32,055 nucleotides of DNA from Promethearchaeota archaeon (lineage in GTDB: Archaea > Asgardarchaeota > Lokiarchaeia > Sigyniarchaeales > SOKP01). Every line of letters begins with the position of its first letter. Position 1 is the first letter of the stretch. The stretch covers positions 1 through 32,055 of the forward strand of contig JAHLWP010000040.1 of the NCBI GenBank assembly GCA_019057865.1, given 5' to 3'. This document shows positions 23,499 through 31,970 of the stretch, piece by piece. The position numbers and the translations under genes are program-made. The notes under the pieces were generated by a model. It saw nothing but the letters and a program-made list of their open reading frames with translations, ran no database searches and had not been told where the DNA came from.

Positions 23499-23508
23499 AG
23501 GAATCAGA

Positions 23509-23793
23509 ATGAAGACATTTGAAGAATTAACTGACCTAGAAAAATCGGTTTTATTTGTTTGGGGAAAGGAACTAGATTATACTACAACTGCACGTTATCC
23601 GATGCAAAAGATTAAAAAAAAACTCCTAACCACTCTACCGGATATTAAAGATAAAGATTTAAGGAGAATAAATAAAACTCTAATATCTAGTGGTTTTATT
23701 ACTAAACAACCTTCAGGAAGGAATCCAACATATCATCTAAGTCGTGAAGGTTTAAGATGTTGTAATATTTTAAAGGATGAATATGTAATTTAA
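23509..23793 (+). CDS. Winged-helix protein
   Basis: 94 aa from ATG 23509 with AAAGG about 10 nt upstream. LEKSVLFVWGKELDYTTTAR, then MQKIKKKLLTTLPDIKDKDL and RRINKTLISSGFITKQPSGR, form a winged helix, with NPTYHLSREG as the wing. The arrangement resembles MarR- or PadR-like single-domain DNA binders. It stands alone between two inverted-repeat promoter regions. Confidence 0.6.
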   Translation: MKTFEELTDLEKSVLFVWGKELDYTTTARYPMQKIKKKLLTTLPDIKDKDLRRINKTLISSGFITKQPSGRNPTYHLSREGLRCCNILKDEYVI

Positions 23794-23827
23794 AAAGGAT
23801 ATTAATATTTTATATAGAAATATAACC

Positions 23828-23877
23828 ATACAACATATTTTTTATTGGAAAACATTTATATAGAAAAAATGTTGTAT
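23828..23877. promoter_or_regulatory. 9-bp inverted repeat flanking a TATA box
   Basis: ATACAACAT (23828-23836) and ATGTTGTAT (23869-23877) are perfect inverted arms 32 nt apart, bracketing the TATA-like TTTATATAG (23855-23863). This suits two operator half-sites or a looped repressor at the promoter of the next gene. Confidence 0.45.
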
Positions 23878-23971
23878 TAATCAATGGGAAGTAAAAAATA
23901 ACATTAATGTCAAAATTGTCATAAATTTAAGATGTCAGTTAGATTAGTCATGTGGAGGATGAGTTTGAGAG

Positions 23972-24253
23972 ATGGATATGTTAAAAATAGCAAATCAGGT
24001 AAGGAGGAAAAAAGCCCAGGATAATAAATGGTTCTTATATGAGTTTATTGATAAAAATCCTGATTTAACCGTTTATGAAATAAGTAAAAAAATTAATTGG
24101 ACAACGGGCAAAGTAAATAATTATGTACAGAAACTAGTAAAAGATAACATGATTCATAACTTTGATGAAGTAGTTAATGGTAGAAATCAGAAAAAATATC
24201 GTGGCAAAACCGTGAAAGAATTTATTAACTGGGAAGAGTTTAACAAAAAATAA
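23972..24253 (+). CDS. Winged-helix protein
   Basis: 93 aa from ATG 23972; GGAGGATGAG sits about 15 nt upstream and GAGAG directly before the start. KWFLYEFIDKNPDLTVYEIS, then KKINWTTGKVNNYVQKLVKD, form the helix-turn-helix, with MIHNFDEVVNGRNQKKYRGK as the wing. The 90-nt leader after the TATA box is unusually long for the region. A T-rich terminator follows. Confidence 0.6.
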   Translation: MDMLKIANQVRRKKAQDNKWFLYEFIDKNPDLTVYEISKKINWTTGKVNNYVQKLVKDNMIHNFDEVVNGRNQKKYRGKTVKEFINWEEFNKK

Positions 24254-24276
24254 TTTTTTTTTAATCTTTTTTTTTT
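24254..24276 (+). terminator. T-tract terminator
   Basis: Two long T runs directly after the stop at 24251-24253. Confidence 0.5.
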
Positions 24277-24307
24277 AATTTTATAAGGATTTATATTACT
24301 TTTTTAA

Positions 24308-24622
24308 ATTCATGCGAAATTTCGGCTATATTCAAACTTAAAATATGTTTTTTATGCATATTTTCAAAATAAAAAATTCATTCATGAAACTGAAAAAATA
24401 CCTGAAGAACAAAAAAAACCTAAGAAACCTAAAATTCGAAAAGAAGAAATATGTCCAACTTGCAATAAAATTCATAAAATCTTTCAGGATAAAGATATGA
24501 ATAAGAGTGAAATTATTAATTGGTTTACTAAATATCTTGTAGTTAATAAAGAAAACTTTACTTTAGATTGGCTTAGAGGACAAAAACTAACTTTTGAATC
24601 TGTAAATGAAATGAGAAAATAA
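24308..24622 (+). CDS. Basic protein with CxxC motif, start codon unclear
   Basis: The frame is open from 24308 to TAA 24620-24622. The convincing part begins FIHETEKIPEEQKKPKKPKI, then EEICPTCNKIHKIFQDKDMN and WFTKYLVVNKENFTLDWLRG. CPTC may be half a zinc site. No ATG, GTG or TTG opens the frame before an internal ATG at 24499. ATT 24308 is possible, as in other genes here, or the 5' end is lost. The family is unknown. Confidence 0.45.
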   Translation: MHAKFRLYSNLKYVFYAYFQNKKFIHETEKIPEEQKKPKKPKIRKEEICPTCNKIHKIFQDKDMNKSEIINWFTKYLVVNKENFTLDWLRGQKLTFESVNEMRK

Positions 24623-24631
24623 TTACTTTTT

Positions 24632-24772
24632 TTGATAAATGTATTACAACTTTTTTTTAAGGATGAATCACCAGAAATTCAAATAGTTGAAGAATTATTA
24701 AATTATAATCTATTATCAAATTCTATATTACGTTCCATGTCTCAGGAAGGAAAGATTGATGATAAAAATTAA
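24632..24772 (+). CDS. 46-residue helical protein
   Basis: TTG 24632 to TAA 24770-24772: INVLQLFFKDESPEIQIVEE, then LLNYNLLSNSILRSMSQEGK. Amphipathic helices with good coding character from KDE onwards. No clear ribosome site. It may be a remnant. Confidence 0.3.
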   Translation: MINVLQLFFKDESPEIQIVEELLNYNLLSNSILRSMSQEGKIDDKN

Positions 24773-24875
24773 AAGTGCTTAAATTACTTAATTTACGAAA
24801 AATTATTTATTCATTATACTAATTATCTTTAAATACTTTATTTTGTATATTAATATTGAAGAGAAAGATAAGGAT

Positions 24876-24891
24876 GGGGCCCACCGGTCTC
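24876..24891. other. GC-rich 16-bp island, possible attachment-site remnant
   Basis: GGGGCCCACCGGTCTC has 13 G/C of 16 in DNA that is otherwise strongly A/T. On the minus strand it reads like the GG-YGGGCCC acceptor end of a tRNA gene, but no T-arm consensus precedes it. It lies at the border between the small-gene module and the Gabija region. Confidence 0.25.
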
Positions 24892-24905
24892 TACTTATCA
24901 TTCAT

Positions 24906-25673
24906 TTAATTTACTGGTATATCATTATCCGGAAATATTTTCATTCCTTTACTTATATATTTAGGATAATTCCTGAGTTTTTTAGAAACAAATCTTTTAT
25001 ATAAAGGTTTAGTAGTATAATCTCTATAATGCTGATTATAAAGTATCATTTCTAAAAATCTCCTTATATTATAACCTGTAAAATCTGATAATTGAATTCC
25101 TTCGCTTAATTTTGAATCCATAAAATAAATTGCAGAAACAATTTTTTGGAAAGTTACATATTTAGTGCCTCTATAAATTATATCTTTAATTAATTCCTTA
25201 GTTTTCTTGTCTTTTGTTATACCTTCTGTATCTTTAAGCAATATTCCTCTCGAATGATACTTCTCTTTTAATGAATATTCAATTCTCTCAAGTAGCATTG
25301 AATATGCCCAGTATTTTATATTAATTGGTTTTAAGAGTTTATCTTTTAGAATCGCAGTAATTATAATTTCAAATTCAGAATTAGAACACATATATTCTAA
25401 CACAGAACGAAAAAAATCTATACATTCTATTAAATTAAGCTTTTTTCCTAAACTGCTTCTTCCTTTTTCTTTACTAAATAGATTTGATGCATGTAACTCA
25501 AAATCACTATTGGGTAAATTATACTTATAAGCTAATACTTCTTTAATTGTTATCATATTCAAATCTAAAATCTGAAAATATTCTTCTTGAACTAGTATTG
25601 CATTCAATAAATATATCTTTACCTTATCGGGAAGATCAACCGTTCCTGACTCATCAATGAAAACTAAAACCAT
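24906..25673 (-). CDS. DUF3800 protein
   Basis: 255 aa from ATG 25673. It opens with VLVFIDESGTVDLPDK, the FIDESG signature of DUF3800, and ends with MDSKLSEGIQLSDFTGYNIR, the D-S...G-I-Q-L-x-D-x-x-x-Y signature. Acidic residues in these motifs (D6, E7 and the later Asp) suggest an RNase H-like metal site. DUF3800 proteins are common in defence islands, with no settled activity. It is divergent from gajA across 115 bp. Whether it contributes to Gabija is unknown. Confidence 0.75.
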   Translation of the reverse strand: MVLVFIDESGTVDLPDKVKIYLLNAILVQEEYFQILDLNMITIKEVLAYKYNLPNSDFELHASNLFSKEKGRSSLGKKLNLIECIDFFRSVLEYMCSNSEFEIIITAILKDKLLKPINIKYWAYSMLLERIEYSLKEKYHSRGILLKDTEGITKDKKTKELIKDIIYRGTKYVTFQKIVSAIYFMDSKLSEGIQLSDFTGYNIRRFLEMILYNQHYRDYTTKPLYKRFVSKKLRNYPKYISKGMKIFPDNDIPVN

Positions 25674-25788
25674 ATTATAATTAAATAAATTGGGTTTTAT
25701 ATTTAAAGTATAATTATATATATTATATTTGCATTTAATCTCAATGTTTAGAAATTAAAAGATAATTATAAAAGATTAAAAGAGTAAA

Positions 25789-27855
25789 ATGCTAATTTCA
25801 AAAGTTTCTATAAAAAATTATCGAAATTTTCAAAATTTCAAGATTGAATTAGGTAAATTTAATTTAATATTTGGAGAAAACAATATTGGAAAAACTAATT
25901 TTATAAATGCTCTAGAAGGCATTTTAAATCCAACTCGTTCGTTTAAATCTTTTAAAATTGAAGAAAGTGATTTTATTGATATACATAAACCAATTATAAT
26001 AAAGATTAAATTTCAAAGTATTGATGAGGATAATGAATTAATCAACATCTTAGAAGATGGCATTATTGACCCTGAAATGAATTATAGTGCTAAATTAAAG
26101 TTCATTGCAAAATGGAATCCAGAAGAGAAAGACATTGATAAAGACTGCTTTTTTATTAAAAAGGAAATGAGTGATGATAATGGAAAATTTAATTTTAAAT
26201 ACGCTTATCGAAGATTATTCCATTTTTATTCTATTCCAAGTATGAGATGGGCAAGAAAAGAAATTAGGATGGATAAAAAAAGTGATTTAATGAATGTAAT
26301 TAATTATTATTTGCCAAATTTTATCATTTCTTTTTCACTTCTTAAGAAGGGGCTCCAAGAAATTCTTTTAAGTTTAAAGGAAGACTTGATTTCAGTTGAA
26401 TTCCCAAACTCAGTAATTACAGATTTAGACCATCTTATAAAACTTTTGAATCAAGAGTTTAAGATTGATGAAGAAAACAAACTTAAGAGTCTCAAGACAG
26501 ATAGAGAAAAGGTTTTTGCAAAAATAAAAGAAATTTTTAGTAATAATAGCTTTGAAAAAGGTCAAATCGATCTTATCGATGATTTATTTAATAAATTTAA
26601 TGAAAAGCTAATAATTTTTGAAAAAAGATTTGAGACTCAAAGAATTCTAAGTGATTTAAAAAAAAGGTTTTCTGATTTAAATAGCTTTAAAAATTTACAA
26701 AATGATTTTTCAGTAATTATAGAAAAAATTATGCCGAATATTAAATTAGATTTATCTTTTGTTTCAATTCAAGATAATGAGTTATTAAAAAAAGCTTTAA
26801 TCGAAATTGATGATTTTCCGATATTAGCTCATGGAACCGGATTTCAAAGTTATTTCGTTATTGCCTTAAAATTATTGAAAATAAATTCAATGCTTAATAG
26901 ACAAGATATTAAAAGTTCCTTTATAGCAATTGAAGAACCCGAAGCTCATTTATACCCACATTTGCAAAGACAATTAATTGAAAATCTTAGAGTAATTCAA
27001 AATGAATTTGAAAGTAGGTATGATATAAAATTTCAATTTATTATTACAAGTCATTCGTCAAATATCTTATCAAGATTTGAATTTCCAGAATTGATTTTAT
27101 TGAGGAAAAATGAAAATTTCTATACCGAATCGATACATTTTCCGGAAATAAGAATATTAATTGATGATTTAGAATTAGCTGAGGAAGAATATAAAAGTAA
27201 AGTGGGTAAATTAAACAAGAGCCTCATAAGGGTTTTTAAAGGAATATTTACATTCTACCCTGAAGCTTTTTTTTCACGATGCATAATTCTTGGAGAAGGT
27301 TCAACTGAAGAGGGAGCCATTCCAGAATATGCAAGAACTATGAATAAAAACTTCGACCTTTTTAGTATTTCTTACATTTCTCTTGAGGGTACAGGAAACT
27401 TAAAATATTATAAAACTATTTTAAAAAGATTAAATATTCCCTTTATTTCTATAGTTGATAAAGATGATAATGATGTGAAGGATTTTTTAAGTGACGATGA
27501 ATTTATCACCAAGGAAAAAGCATTTGAAGCTGAGATTATTTCAAAGGTACCATGTTATAAACTTCTTGATGTTTTAATAAGTCTATGTTCCGATAAAACA
27601 ATAGAAAATTATTATAATATCATTAAAAATGAATTATCTTTAACAAATGAAGTTAATAATTTTGGAGAATGCATAAATTTCTTTAAAGAGCATCTAGAAT
27701 ACGAGGATGTTTTAAAAAAAATCTTAAAACCATGGATAATTAGACAAAAAGGTCTTACGATGGGAAAATTATTAGGAGAAATTAGTGAATTAGAGGAAAT
27801 TCCAGAGATATATAAAGAAGTTATCAATAAAGCAGTTGAAAAAACTAAGAGTTAA
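25789..27855 (+). CDS. gajA: GajA: OLD-family ATPase-TOPRIM nuclease (Gabija)
   Basis: 688 aa from ATG 25789. Walker A GENNIGKT (29-36) starts an ABC-type head. HGTGFQSYFVIAL is the signature region, FIAIEEPEAHLYPH is Walker B, and ITSHSSNIL is the H-loop. The TOPRIM domain follows: IILGEGSTEEGAIPEY (E503, E507) and SIVDKDDND (D557, D559), the residues that hold catalytic metals in OLD nucleases. Gabija GajA nicks DNA at specific sites when nucleotide pools fall during phage replication. It is longer than the well-known GajA of about 580 aa because of an expanded middle helical region. The UvrD-like gene follows 6 nt later, the defining Gabija pair. Confidence 0.85.
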   Translation: MLISKVSIKNYRNFQNFKIELGKFNLIFGENNIGKTNFINALEGILNPTRSFKSFKIEESDFIDIHKPIIIKIKFQSIDEDNELINILEDGIIDPEMNYSAKLKFIAKWNPEEKDIDKDCFFIKKEMSDDNGKFNFKYAYRRLFHFYSIPSMRWARKEIRMDKKSDLMNVINYYLPNFIISFSLLKKGLQEILLSLKEDLISVEFPNSVITDLDHLIKLLNQEFKIDEENKLKSLKTDREKVFAKIKEIFSNNSFEKGQIDLIDDLFNKFNEKLIIFEKRFETQRILSDLKKRFSDLNSFKNLQNDFSVIIEKIMPNIKLDLSFVSIQDNELLKKALIEIDDFPILAHGTGFQSYFVIALKLLKINSMLNRQDIKSSFIAIEEPEAHLYPHLQRQLIENLRVIQNEFESRYDIKFQFIITSHSSNILSRFEFPELILLRKNENFYTESIHFPEIRILIDDLELAEEEYKSKVGKLNKSLIRVFKGIFTFYPEAFFSRCIILGEGSTEEGAIPEYARTMNKNFDLFSISYISLEGTGNLKYYKTILKRLNIPFISIVDKDDNDVKDFLSDDEFITKEKAFEAEIISKVPCYKLLDVLISLCSDKTIENYYNIIKNELSLTNEVNNFGECINFFKEHLEYEDVLKKILKPWIIRQKGLTMGKLLGEISELEEIPEIYKEVINKAVEKTKS

Positions 27856-27861
27856 AAAATT

Positions 27862-29628
27862 ATGACAAGAGATTCATCACAAGAAGAAATTATTTATTCT
27901 GATATAAATAAATCATATTTGGTTATAGCTCCACCTGGTTATGGCAAAACTTTTACAATGGGGCGAAGAATCAAATATATTATTGAAAATAAAAAGATTT
28001 CTGGTAAATTAATTGGATTAACATTTACTAATGCTGCAGCAAATGAAATGTTTAACAGATTAGATATTGATGATAATATTTTAGAAAAAAAAGTGTATAT
28101 TACAACATTTCATTCTTTTTGTTATAATATTTTAAGAAATTATGGATCAAAAATAGAGTTAAATCAGAGATTTAATATTATTAGTCCAATTGAGAGAGAA
28201 GATTTATTAAAAAAAAATTTAATTGATTTGGGTATTAATCAAGATTCAATTGATAATGTTTATAAAAATGATTTCTCAGAATGGATTCTTGAAAAACGTT
28301 TAAAACTAAATGAAGGATACAAAAACCAAGATTTTGAAGAAATCTTCAATAAAGCTTATGATGATTACGAGAATAACTTGAAAAACGAAAATAAGCTGGA
28401 TTTCAACTATTTAATCATAAAAGTTATAGAACTATGGAAAAAATATCCTGTCATACTTAATTTCTATCGTAAAAAATATGAGTATGTGTTAGTAGATGAA
28501 TTCCAAGATTCTAATATGATACAATATCAAATTTTTAAATATTTAATAAATGGTGTTGAAAAACCTGGAACTAATAGTAAAAAATTAAATTTTATGTGTT
28601 TTGGTGATGATTTTCAGTCAATTTTCATATTCCAAGGAGCTCTCTCCAATGAATTAAGGATAATCTTAGATGATTTTGACTATGAAATTAAAGAATTAAG
28701 AGTAAATCACAGAACTACTTCTTCATTAATCAAATCTATCAATTTATATTTAAGAAAAGGAGAATTATCGACGCTTGGTATTAATAATAAGATTGATTGT
28801 TATTTATTTAATAATGTGGAAGAAGAAGCAATATTTATTTTAGAAAAAATCAAAGAGTTTCAAAAAGGTGGGATTGCACTTGATGATATATGCATAATTT
28901 CAAGAATGTATTTTCGTCTTAATAATATTAAAGAATTATTTGAAAATAACGATCTAGAATTTATATATTTAAAGGATTTTAGAAATGATACAATTGAAAG
29001 AAAATACTTGAACTTTTTCAATAAATTTGATGAAATTATATTAGAACAAAGGAAATCTGGTAAAATATCAAGTATTTTTATGCAAATCTGTGAGAATAGT
29101 GGTTATGACTTTGATAATGATATTGTGCTTCAGACAATTTATGAATATATTAAAGACTATGAATTAAGGAAAGATATTAAAAAATATCACTTATGGGAAA
29201 AAATTCAGTTAATCAAGAATGATATGTTGTTAGAATTGAATTGGGGGGAAAAGATTAGAGAAAAAACTAAAGGTAAAATTTATCTATCATCGGTACATCA
29301 AGTAAAAGGATTAGAGTTTTCAAAAGTCATTTTTGTAGGACTAGAAAATTTTGAATTCCCACACCCTAGAATTTGTATTAAAAAGTGTATAAATAATGAA
29401 GTTATTAATATTCAAGAGGAAAAAAATATTCTTTATGTTGGAATTAGTAGAACAAAATCTAACCTTATTTTAACATCTTTAAAACAAATCCTTAATAGAG
29501 AGGGTAAAATAAAGAAGAGAACTCTAAGTTGTCTTTTACAAGATATAGAACATTTTATAAATATTATAGATATCAATAATCCCCTGTCATCGGTAACTTT
29601 TGATTCAAAAAAGTGCTGGAATTGTTAA
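27862..29628 (+). CDS. gajB: GajB: UvrD/Rep-like SF1 helicase (Gabija)
   Basis: 588 aa from ATG 27862, 6 nt after gajA. All SF1A motifs are readable: Q-motif SSQEEII (Q7), Walker A APPGYGKT (23-30), TFTNAAANEM (Ia), YVLVDEFQDSN (II), GDDFQSIFIFQGA (III), ELRVNHRTTSSLI (IV), VHQVKGLEFSKVI (V) and LYVGISRTKSNLIL (VI). In Gabija, GajB joins GajA and is thought to sense DNA ends and activate cleavage. It is somewhat longer than the usual 490-500 aa. Its short C-terminus ends in a CWNC pair. Confidence 0.85.
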   Translation: MTRDSSQEEIIYSDINKSYLVIAPPGYGKTFTMGRRIKYIIENKKISGKLIGLTFTNAAANEMFNRLDIDDNILEKKVYITTFHSFCYNILRNYGSKIELNQRFNIISPIEREDLLKKNLIDLGINQDSIDNVYKNDFSEWILEKRLKLNEGYKNQDFEEIFNKAYDDYENNLKNENKLDFNYLIIKVIELWKKYPVILNFYRKKYEYVLVDEFQDSNMIQYQIFKYLINGVEKPGTNSKKLNFMCFGDDFQSIFIFQGALSNELRIILDDFDYEIKELRVNHRTTSSLIKSINLYLRKGELSTLGINNKIDCYLFNNVEEEAIFILEKIKEFQKGGIALDDICIISRMYFRLNNIKELFENNDLEFIYLKDFRNDTIERKYLNFFNKFDEIILEQRKSGKISSIFMQICENSGYDFDNDIVLQTIYEYIKDYELRKDIKKYHLWEKIQLIKNDMLLELNWGEKIREKTKGKIYLSSVHQVKGLEFSKVIFVGLENFEFPHPRICIKKCINNEVINIQEEKNILYVGISRTKSNLILTSLKQILNREGKIKKRTLSCLLQDIEHFINIIDINNPLSSVTFDSKKCWNC

Positions 29629-29661
29629 AATTTTCAAATATTAGATTTCGATTCTCTCTTG

Positions 29662-29698
29662 GATGAGATTAATAATTCTTTAAAATAATCTATTTTTT
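29662..29698. repeat. Short flank repeat, copy B
   Basis: Matches 7912-7949 with one single-base gap. In both places it lies on the 3' side of an HD gene, so it is part of a duplicated flank. Confidence 0.6.
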
Positions 29699-29812
29699 GT
29701 TTTTTTATAAAAATTAGTTAAGATTGATTTTTCCATAATCTTAGTAAATATACTAAGAAGAATAAAATTGCAATTTATTGAGTCACGTCTATAAAAATTT
29801 AATTTCAAAATT

Positions 29813-30073
29813 TTATATAAAGTGTAATAAATACACATATTTTGTAAGATCAAATTTCTCATATTTCAGATCTAGGCAATCTCCGTTATTGACAGTATTA
29901 TCCCAAAAATCCTCATTATCGTATAATGGGGATGTCAAAGCTATCTTTAAGACACTTTTATACTCGTCAAAAAAATAATTATGATAAAAAACTTTAGAGG
30001 TTAGATCAAAATCTATAAACATTTTAAAATTAACTTTTGAATTTTTTAAAGATTTCTCGTAATTTAAGGGCAT
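29813..30073 (-). CDS. Hypothetical protein, weak support
   Basis: 86 aa from ATG 30073. NVKFKMFIDFDL-like lead, then FDEYKSVLKIALTSPLYDNE and FWDNTVNNGDCLDLKYEKFD look protein-like (acidic, aromatic, little low complexity). There is no recognisable domain or ribosome site. It may be a remnant of a gene inserted between the two flank repeats. Confidence 0.3.
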   Translation of the reverse strand: MPLNYEKSLKNSKVNFKMFIDFDLTSKVFYHNYFFDEYKSVLKIALTSPLYDNEDFWDNTVNNGDCLDLKYEKFDLTKYVYLLHFI

Positions 30074-30092
30074 AATCAGGGATTATATTAAT

Positions 30093-30266
30093 TTAAAGAT
30101 TTACATTCTTATAAAAAAAGTCATATTTAAGTCCTCTTTTTTCCAAAAGTGTAAATATTAGAAAAACATGTTTTTCTTTTTGATATGAAGTAAAAGAAAG
30201 ATTTGGGATTTTTGTCGGATTAAATACTTTTGATTCTCTTTTTTTCGCTTTTTCTACAAAAATTAA
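30093..30266 (-). pseudogene. Repeat-encoded gene fragment 1
   Basis: The frame is open from 30266 to the stop at 30093-30095: VEKAKKRESKVFNPTKIPNL, then TSYQKEKHVFLIFTLLEKRG. It has no canonical start. The VEKAKKRESK part comes from the repeat shared with 31707 and 32010; the remainder is unique. Probably a broken gene. Confidence 0.3.
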
Positions 30267-30307
30267 TTAAAATTGATTATTTTCGACATCAAAGTAAAGA
30301 TTTAAAT
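30228..30307. repeat. 80-bp dispersed repeat, copy 1
   Basis: It shares TTTTGATTCTCTTTTTTTCG and the following 60 bp with 31707-31786 (four mismatches by eye), and 46 bp exactly with 32010-32055. It runs straight into the 210-bp repeat at 30295. On the minus strand it encodes VEKAKKRESK. Confidence 0.8.
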
Positions 30308-30504
30308 TTTGTCAGGAGAATAACATTTAAAATATAAAAAATGAAATTTTTCACACATAAAATCTTCATTAACCCATTATTTTGGATGACATATTTTCGA
30401 CAAGATGAATAATCCAAGCCTCATTAGTTATAGGTTCTATTGGAGAGCCCCATTCTTTTGTATTATGATGACTTGCTAAAATATGAATTAATTCATCTAA
30501 TTTT
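30295..30504. repeat. 210-bp direct repeat, copy B
   Basis: 209/210 identical to 7996-8205. It includes the 3' end of the second HD gene and a TATA-like box reading away from it. Confidence 0.9.
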
Positions 30505-31139
30505 ACCGACTTGATTTCTGAAGAAATAATCTTTATACCATGGATAATATGTTCTTGTTCATGAAAAATATCTGTTATTTCAATAATTCCATTAGAAAAT
30601 TCATAACAATTTATTTTTCCAATATCGTGAAGAATAGCCCCAGCAATTAATAAATCTTGATCGATGATTAAATTTTCAATAACATCATTTACAGCTAAAG
30701 CTAATTTAACTGTTTGAATTGTATGCTCTAATAATCCTCCTTCATAATTATGGTGATTATATTTAGCTCCTGGAGTTTCATAAAACATTTTGTTTTTTTC
30801 GAAAAACTCTTTTATAGAATTTTTTAATTCGCTATCTTTAATCATTTCAATATATTCCCATAATTCACTTCTTAAAGTATCAATACTTTTCGAAGGCTTT
30901 ATTTTTACTATTTTTCTAATTAGTCTTTTTATTCCTGCTTTCCCTATGAACCAAAATTTTTGATCCCAATTAAAAGCAATTAAGTATTGATCTTTTAATG
31001 CTTGTTTTAGTTTTGGATTATTTGTAATTACATAATCATCATTAATTTTGATTATATCTCCATTATATTCAAATTGAATCTCTAATGGTTCATATTTTTT
31101 ATTTAATAATTTTATATTTTCTTCCAGAATTTTTGACAT
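30369..31139 (-). CDS. HD-domain phosphohydrolase, YhaM-like (copy B)
   Basis: 256 aa from ATG 31139, which aligns with the start of copy A; TTG 31157 is in frame. HD motifs as in copy A: YNHHNYEGGLLEHTIQT, ILHDIGKINCYEF, FHEQEHIIHGIKI, LASHHNTKEWGSPIEP and HLVENMSSK with Glu for the last Asp. The first 210 residues have clearly diverged from copy A, whereas the last 44 are identical at both protein and DNA level. That pattern fits a recent recombination between two older paralogues. It is divergent from an unknown 97-aa gene across about 60 bp. Confidence 0.75.
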   Translation of the reverse strand: MSKILEENIKLLNKKYEPLEIQFEYNGDIIKINDDYVITNNPKLKQALKDQYLIAFNWDQKFWFIGKAGIKRLIRKIVKIKPSKSIDTLRSELWEYIEMIKDSELKNSIKEFFEKNKMFYETPGAKYNHHNYEGGLLEHTIQTVKLALAVNDVIENLIIDQDLLIAGAILHDIGKINCYEFSNGIIEITDIFHEQEHIIHGIKIISSEIKSVKLDELIHILASHHNTKEWGSPIEPITNEAWIIHLVENMSSKIMG

Positions 31140-31200
31140 TTTTACTACTCGATTCAAATTTATTTAGATTATTTAATTTTTCTTTTATTAATAATGTAGC

Positions 31201-31494
31201 TTGAAAAAAACATATTATATTTATTGCGTATTTAAGGCTTCAGTATATCTTTTTATTCATAGGAATACTAATACATCAGATGTAAAAAATAAAATAATTT
31301 TAGGTATGAAATTAAAAAAACCATATATTGCTCTTCATAGTGCAGGATTATTTAATATATCAATTACTGAAAAAATCTTAAAACAAATTGGTGATGATAT
31401 CTTTAACAAGTATAACTATCTTTATAAACAAGAAAAACAAAAAAGCAGTGGTGAAATTGCATTTTTTGATGTTTATATTATGCCTGGTGAATAA
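31201..31494 (+). CDS. Hypothetical protein beside the HD gene
   Basis: 97 aa from TTG 31201. YYIYCVFKASVYLFIHRNTN, then KNKIILGMKLKKPYIALHSA and GEIAFFDVYIMPGE, suggest a small alpha/beta fold. No family recognised. It is divergent from HD copy B, in the position that the MTase-RT gene occupies beside copy A. Confidence 0.45.
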   Translation: MKKTYYIYCVFKASVYLFIHRNTNTSDVKNKIILGMKLKKPYIALHSAGLFNISITEKILKQIGDDIFNKYNYLYKQEKQKSSGEIAFFDVYIMPGE

Positions 31495-31544
31495 TAGGAT
31501 TAATTAATAAAAGTTTGTTGTAATTTTTGAACTTTCTATTTTTA

Positions 31545-31745
31545 TTATTTTTCTATTTGATTTATGAAGGATTTATCTATTGTAAAATTGTAATCTCCTG
31601 TCTCAGCTTTAACAGTAATAGTTTTTTTATTTACTCGTTCTATTGGATACCATCTTCCATATAATTGAGAGAAAACTTTTTTACCCTCCTTTTTTGCTTC
31701 AATTAATTTTGATTCTCTTTTTTTCGCTTTTTCTACAAAAATTAA
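31545..31745 (-). pseudogene. DUF3560-like C-terminal fragment
   Basis: The frame is open from 31745 to the stop at 31545-31547 without a canonical start: VEKAKKRESKLIEAKKEGKK, then FSQLYGRWYPIERVNKKTIT and VKAETGDYNF. The G-R-W-Y-P-I-x-R-V-N-K-K-T-I-T-V segment resembles the end of DUF3560-type plasmid/phage proteins. Copy 2 of the dispersed repeat supplies its first residues. It is likely the tail of a lost gene. Confidence 0.45.
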
Positions 31746-31786
31746 TTAAAATTGATCATTTTCGACATTGAAGTAAAGACTTAAAT
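31707..31786. repeat. 80-bp dispersed repeat, copy 2
   Basis: Matches 30228-30307 with four substitutions, including the AAGTAAAGAYTTAAAT promoter-like end. Confidence 0.8.
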
Positions 31787-31864
31787 ATTTGAATGGGTTT
31801 ATAAAAATAGGGAAGGGAAATTTATTCAAAGATAATTTGAGCTATACATTGGATTTCGCCCTCT

Positions 31865-31886
31865 ATTAAACTCTAGCGAGTTTAAT
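31865..31886. terminator. Perfect 9-bp hairpin followed by T-tract
   Basis: ATTAAACTC, loop TAGC, GAGTTTAAT, then CTCTCCCTGATTTTTTTA. It could end a plus-strand transcript or be a protein-binding palindrome. No gene is seen between 31787 and 31970. Confidence 0.4.
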
Positions 31887-31970
31887 CTCTCCCTGATTTT
31901 TTTATAATTGCTCAGATTTCTTTTCCCTTCACTTCTCTTTATGTAAGAATTTAGGTTATTAAATTTCTTT

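Noticed and set aside
15301..24772. Complete virus genome
   Set aside because: No capsid, portal, terminase, integrase or replication protein is recognisable, so only a plasmid- or virus-like module is claimed.
24874..24910. tRNA gene
   Set aside because: Only an acceptor-like GC patch is present; no D-arm, anticodon arm or T-loop consensus can be placed.
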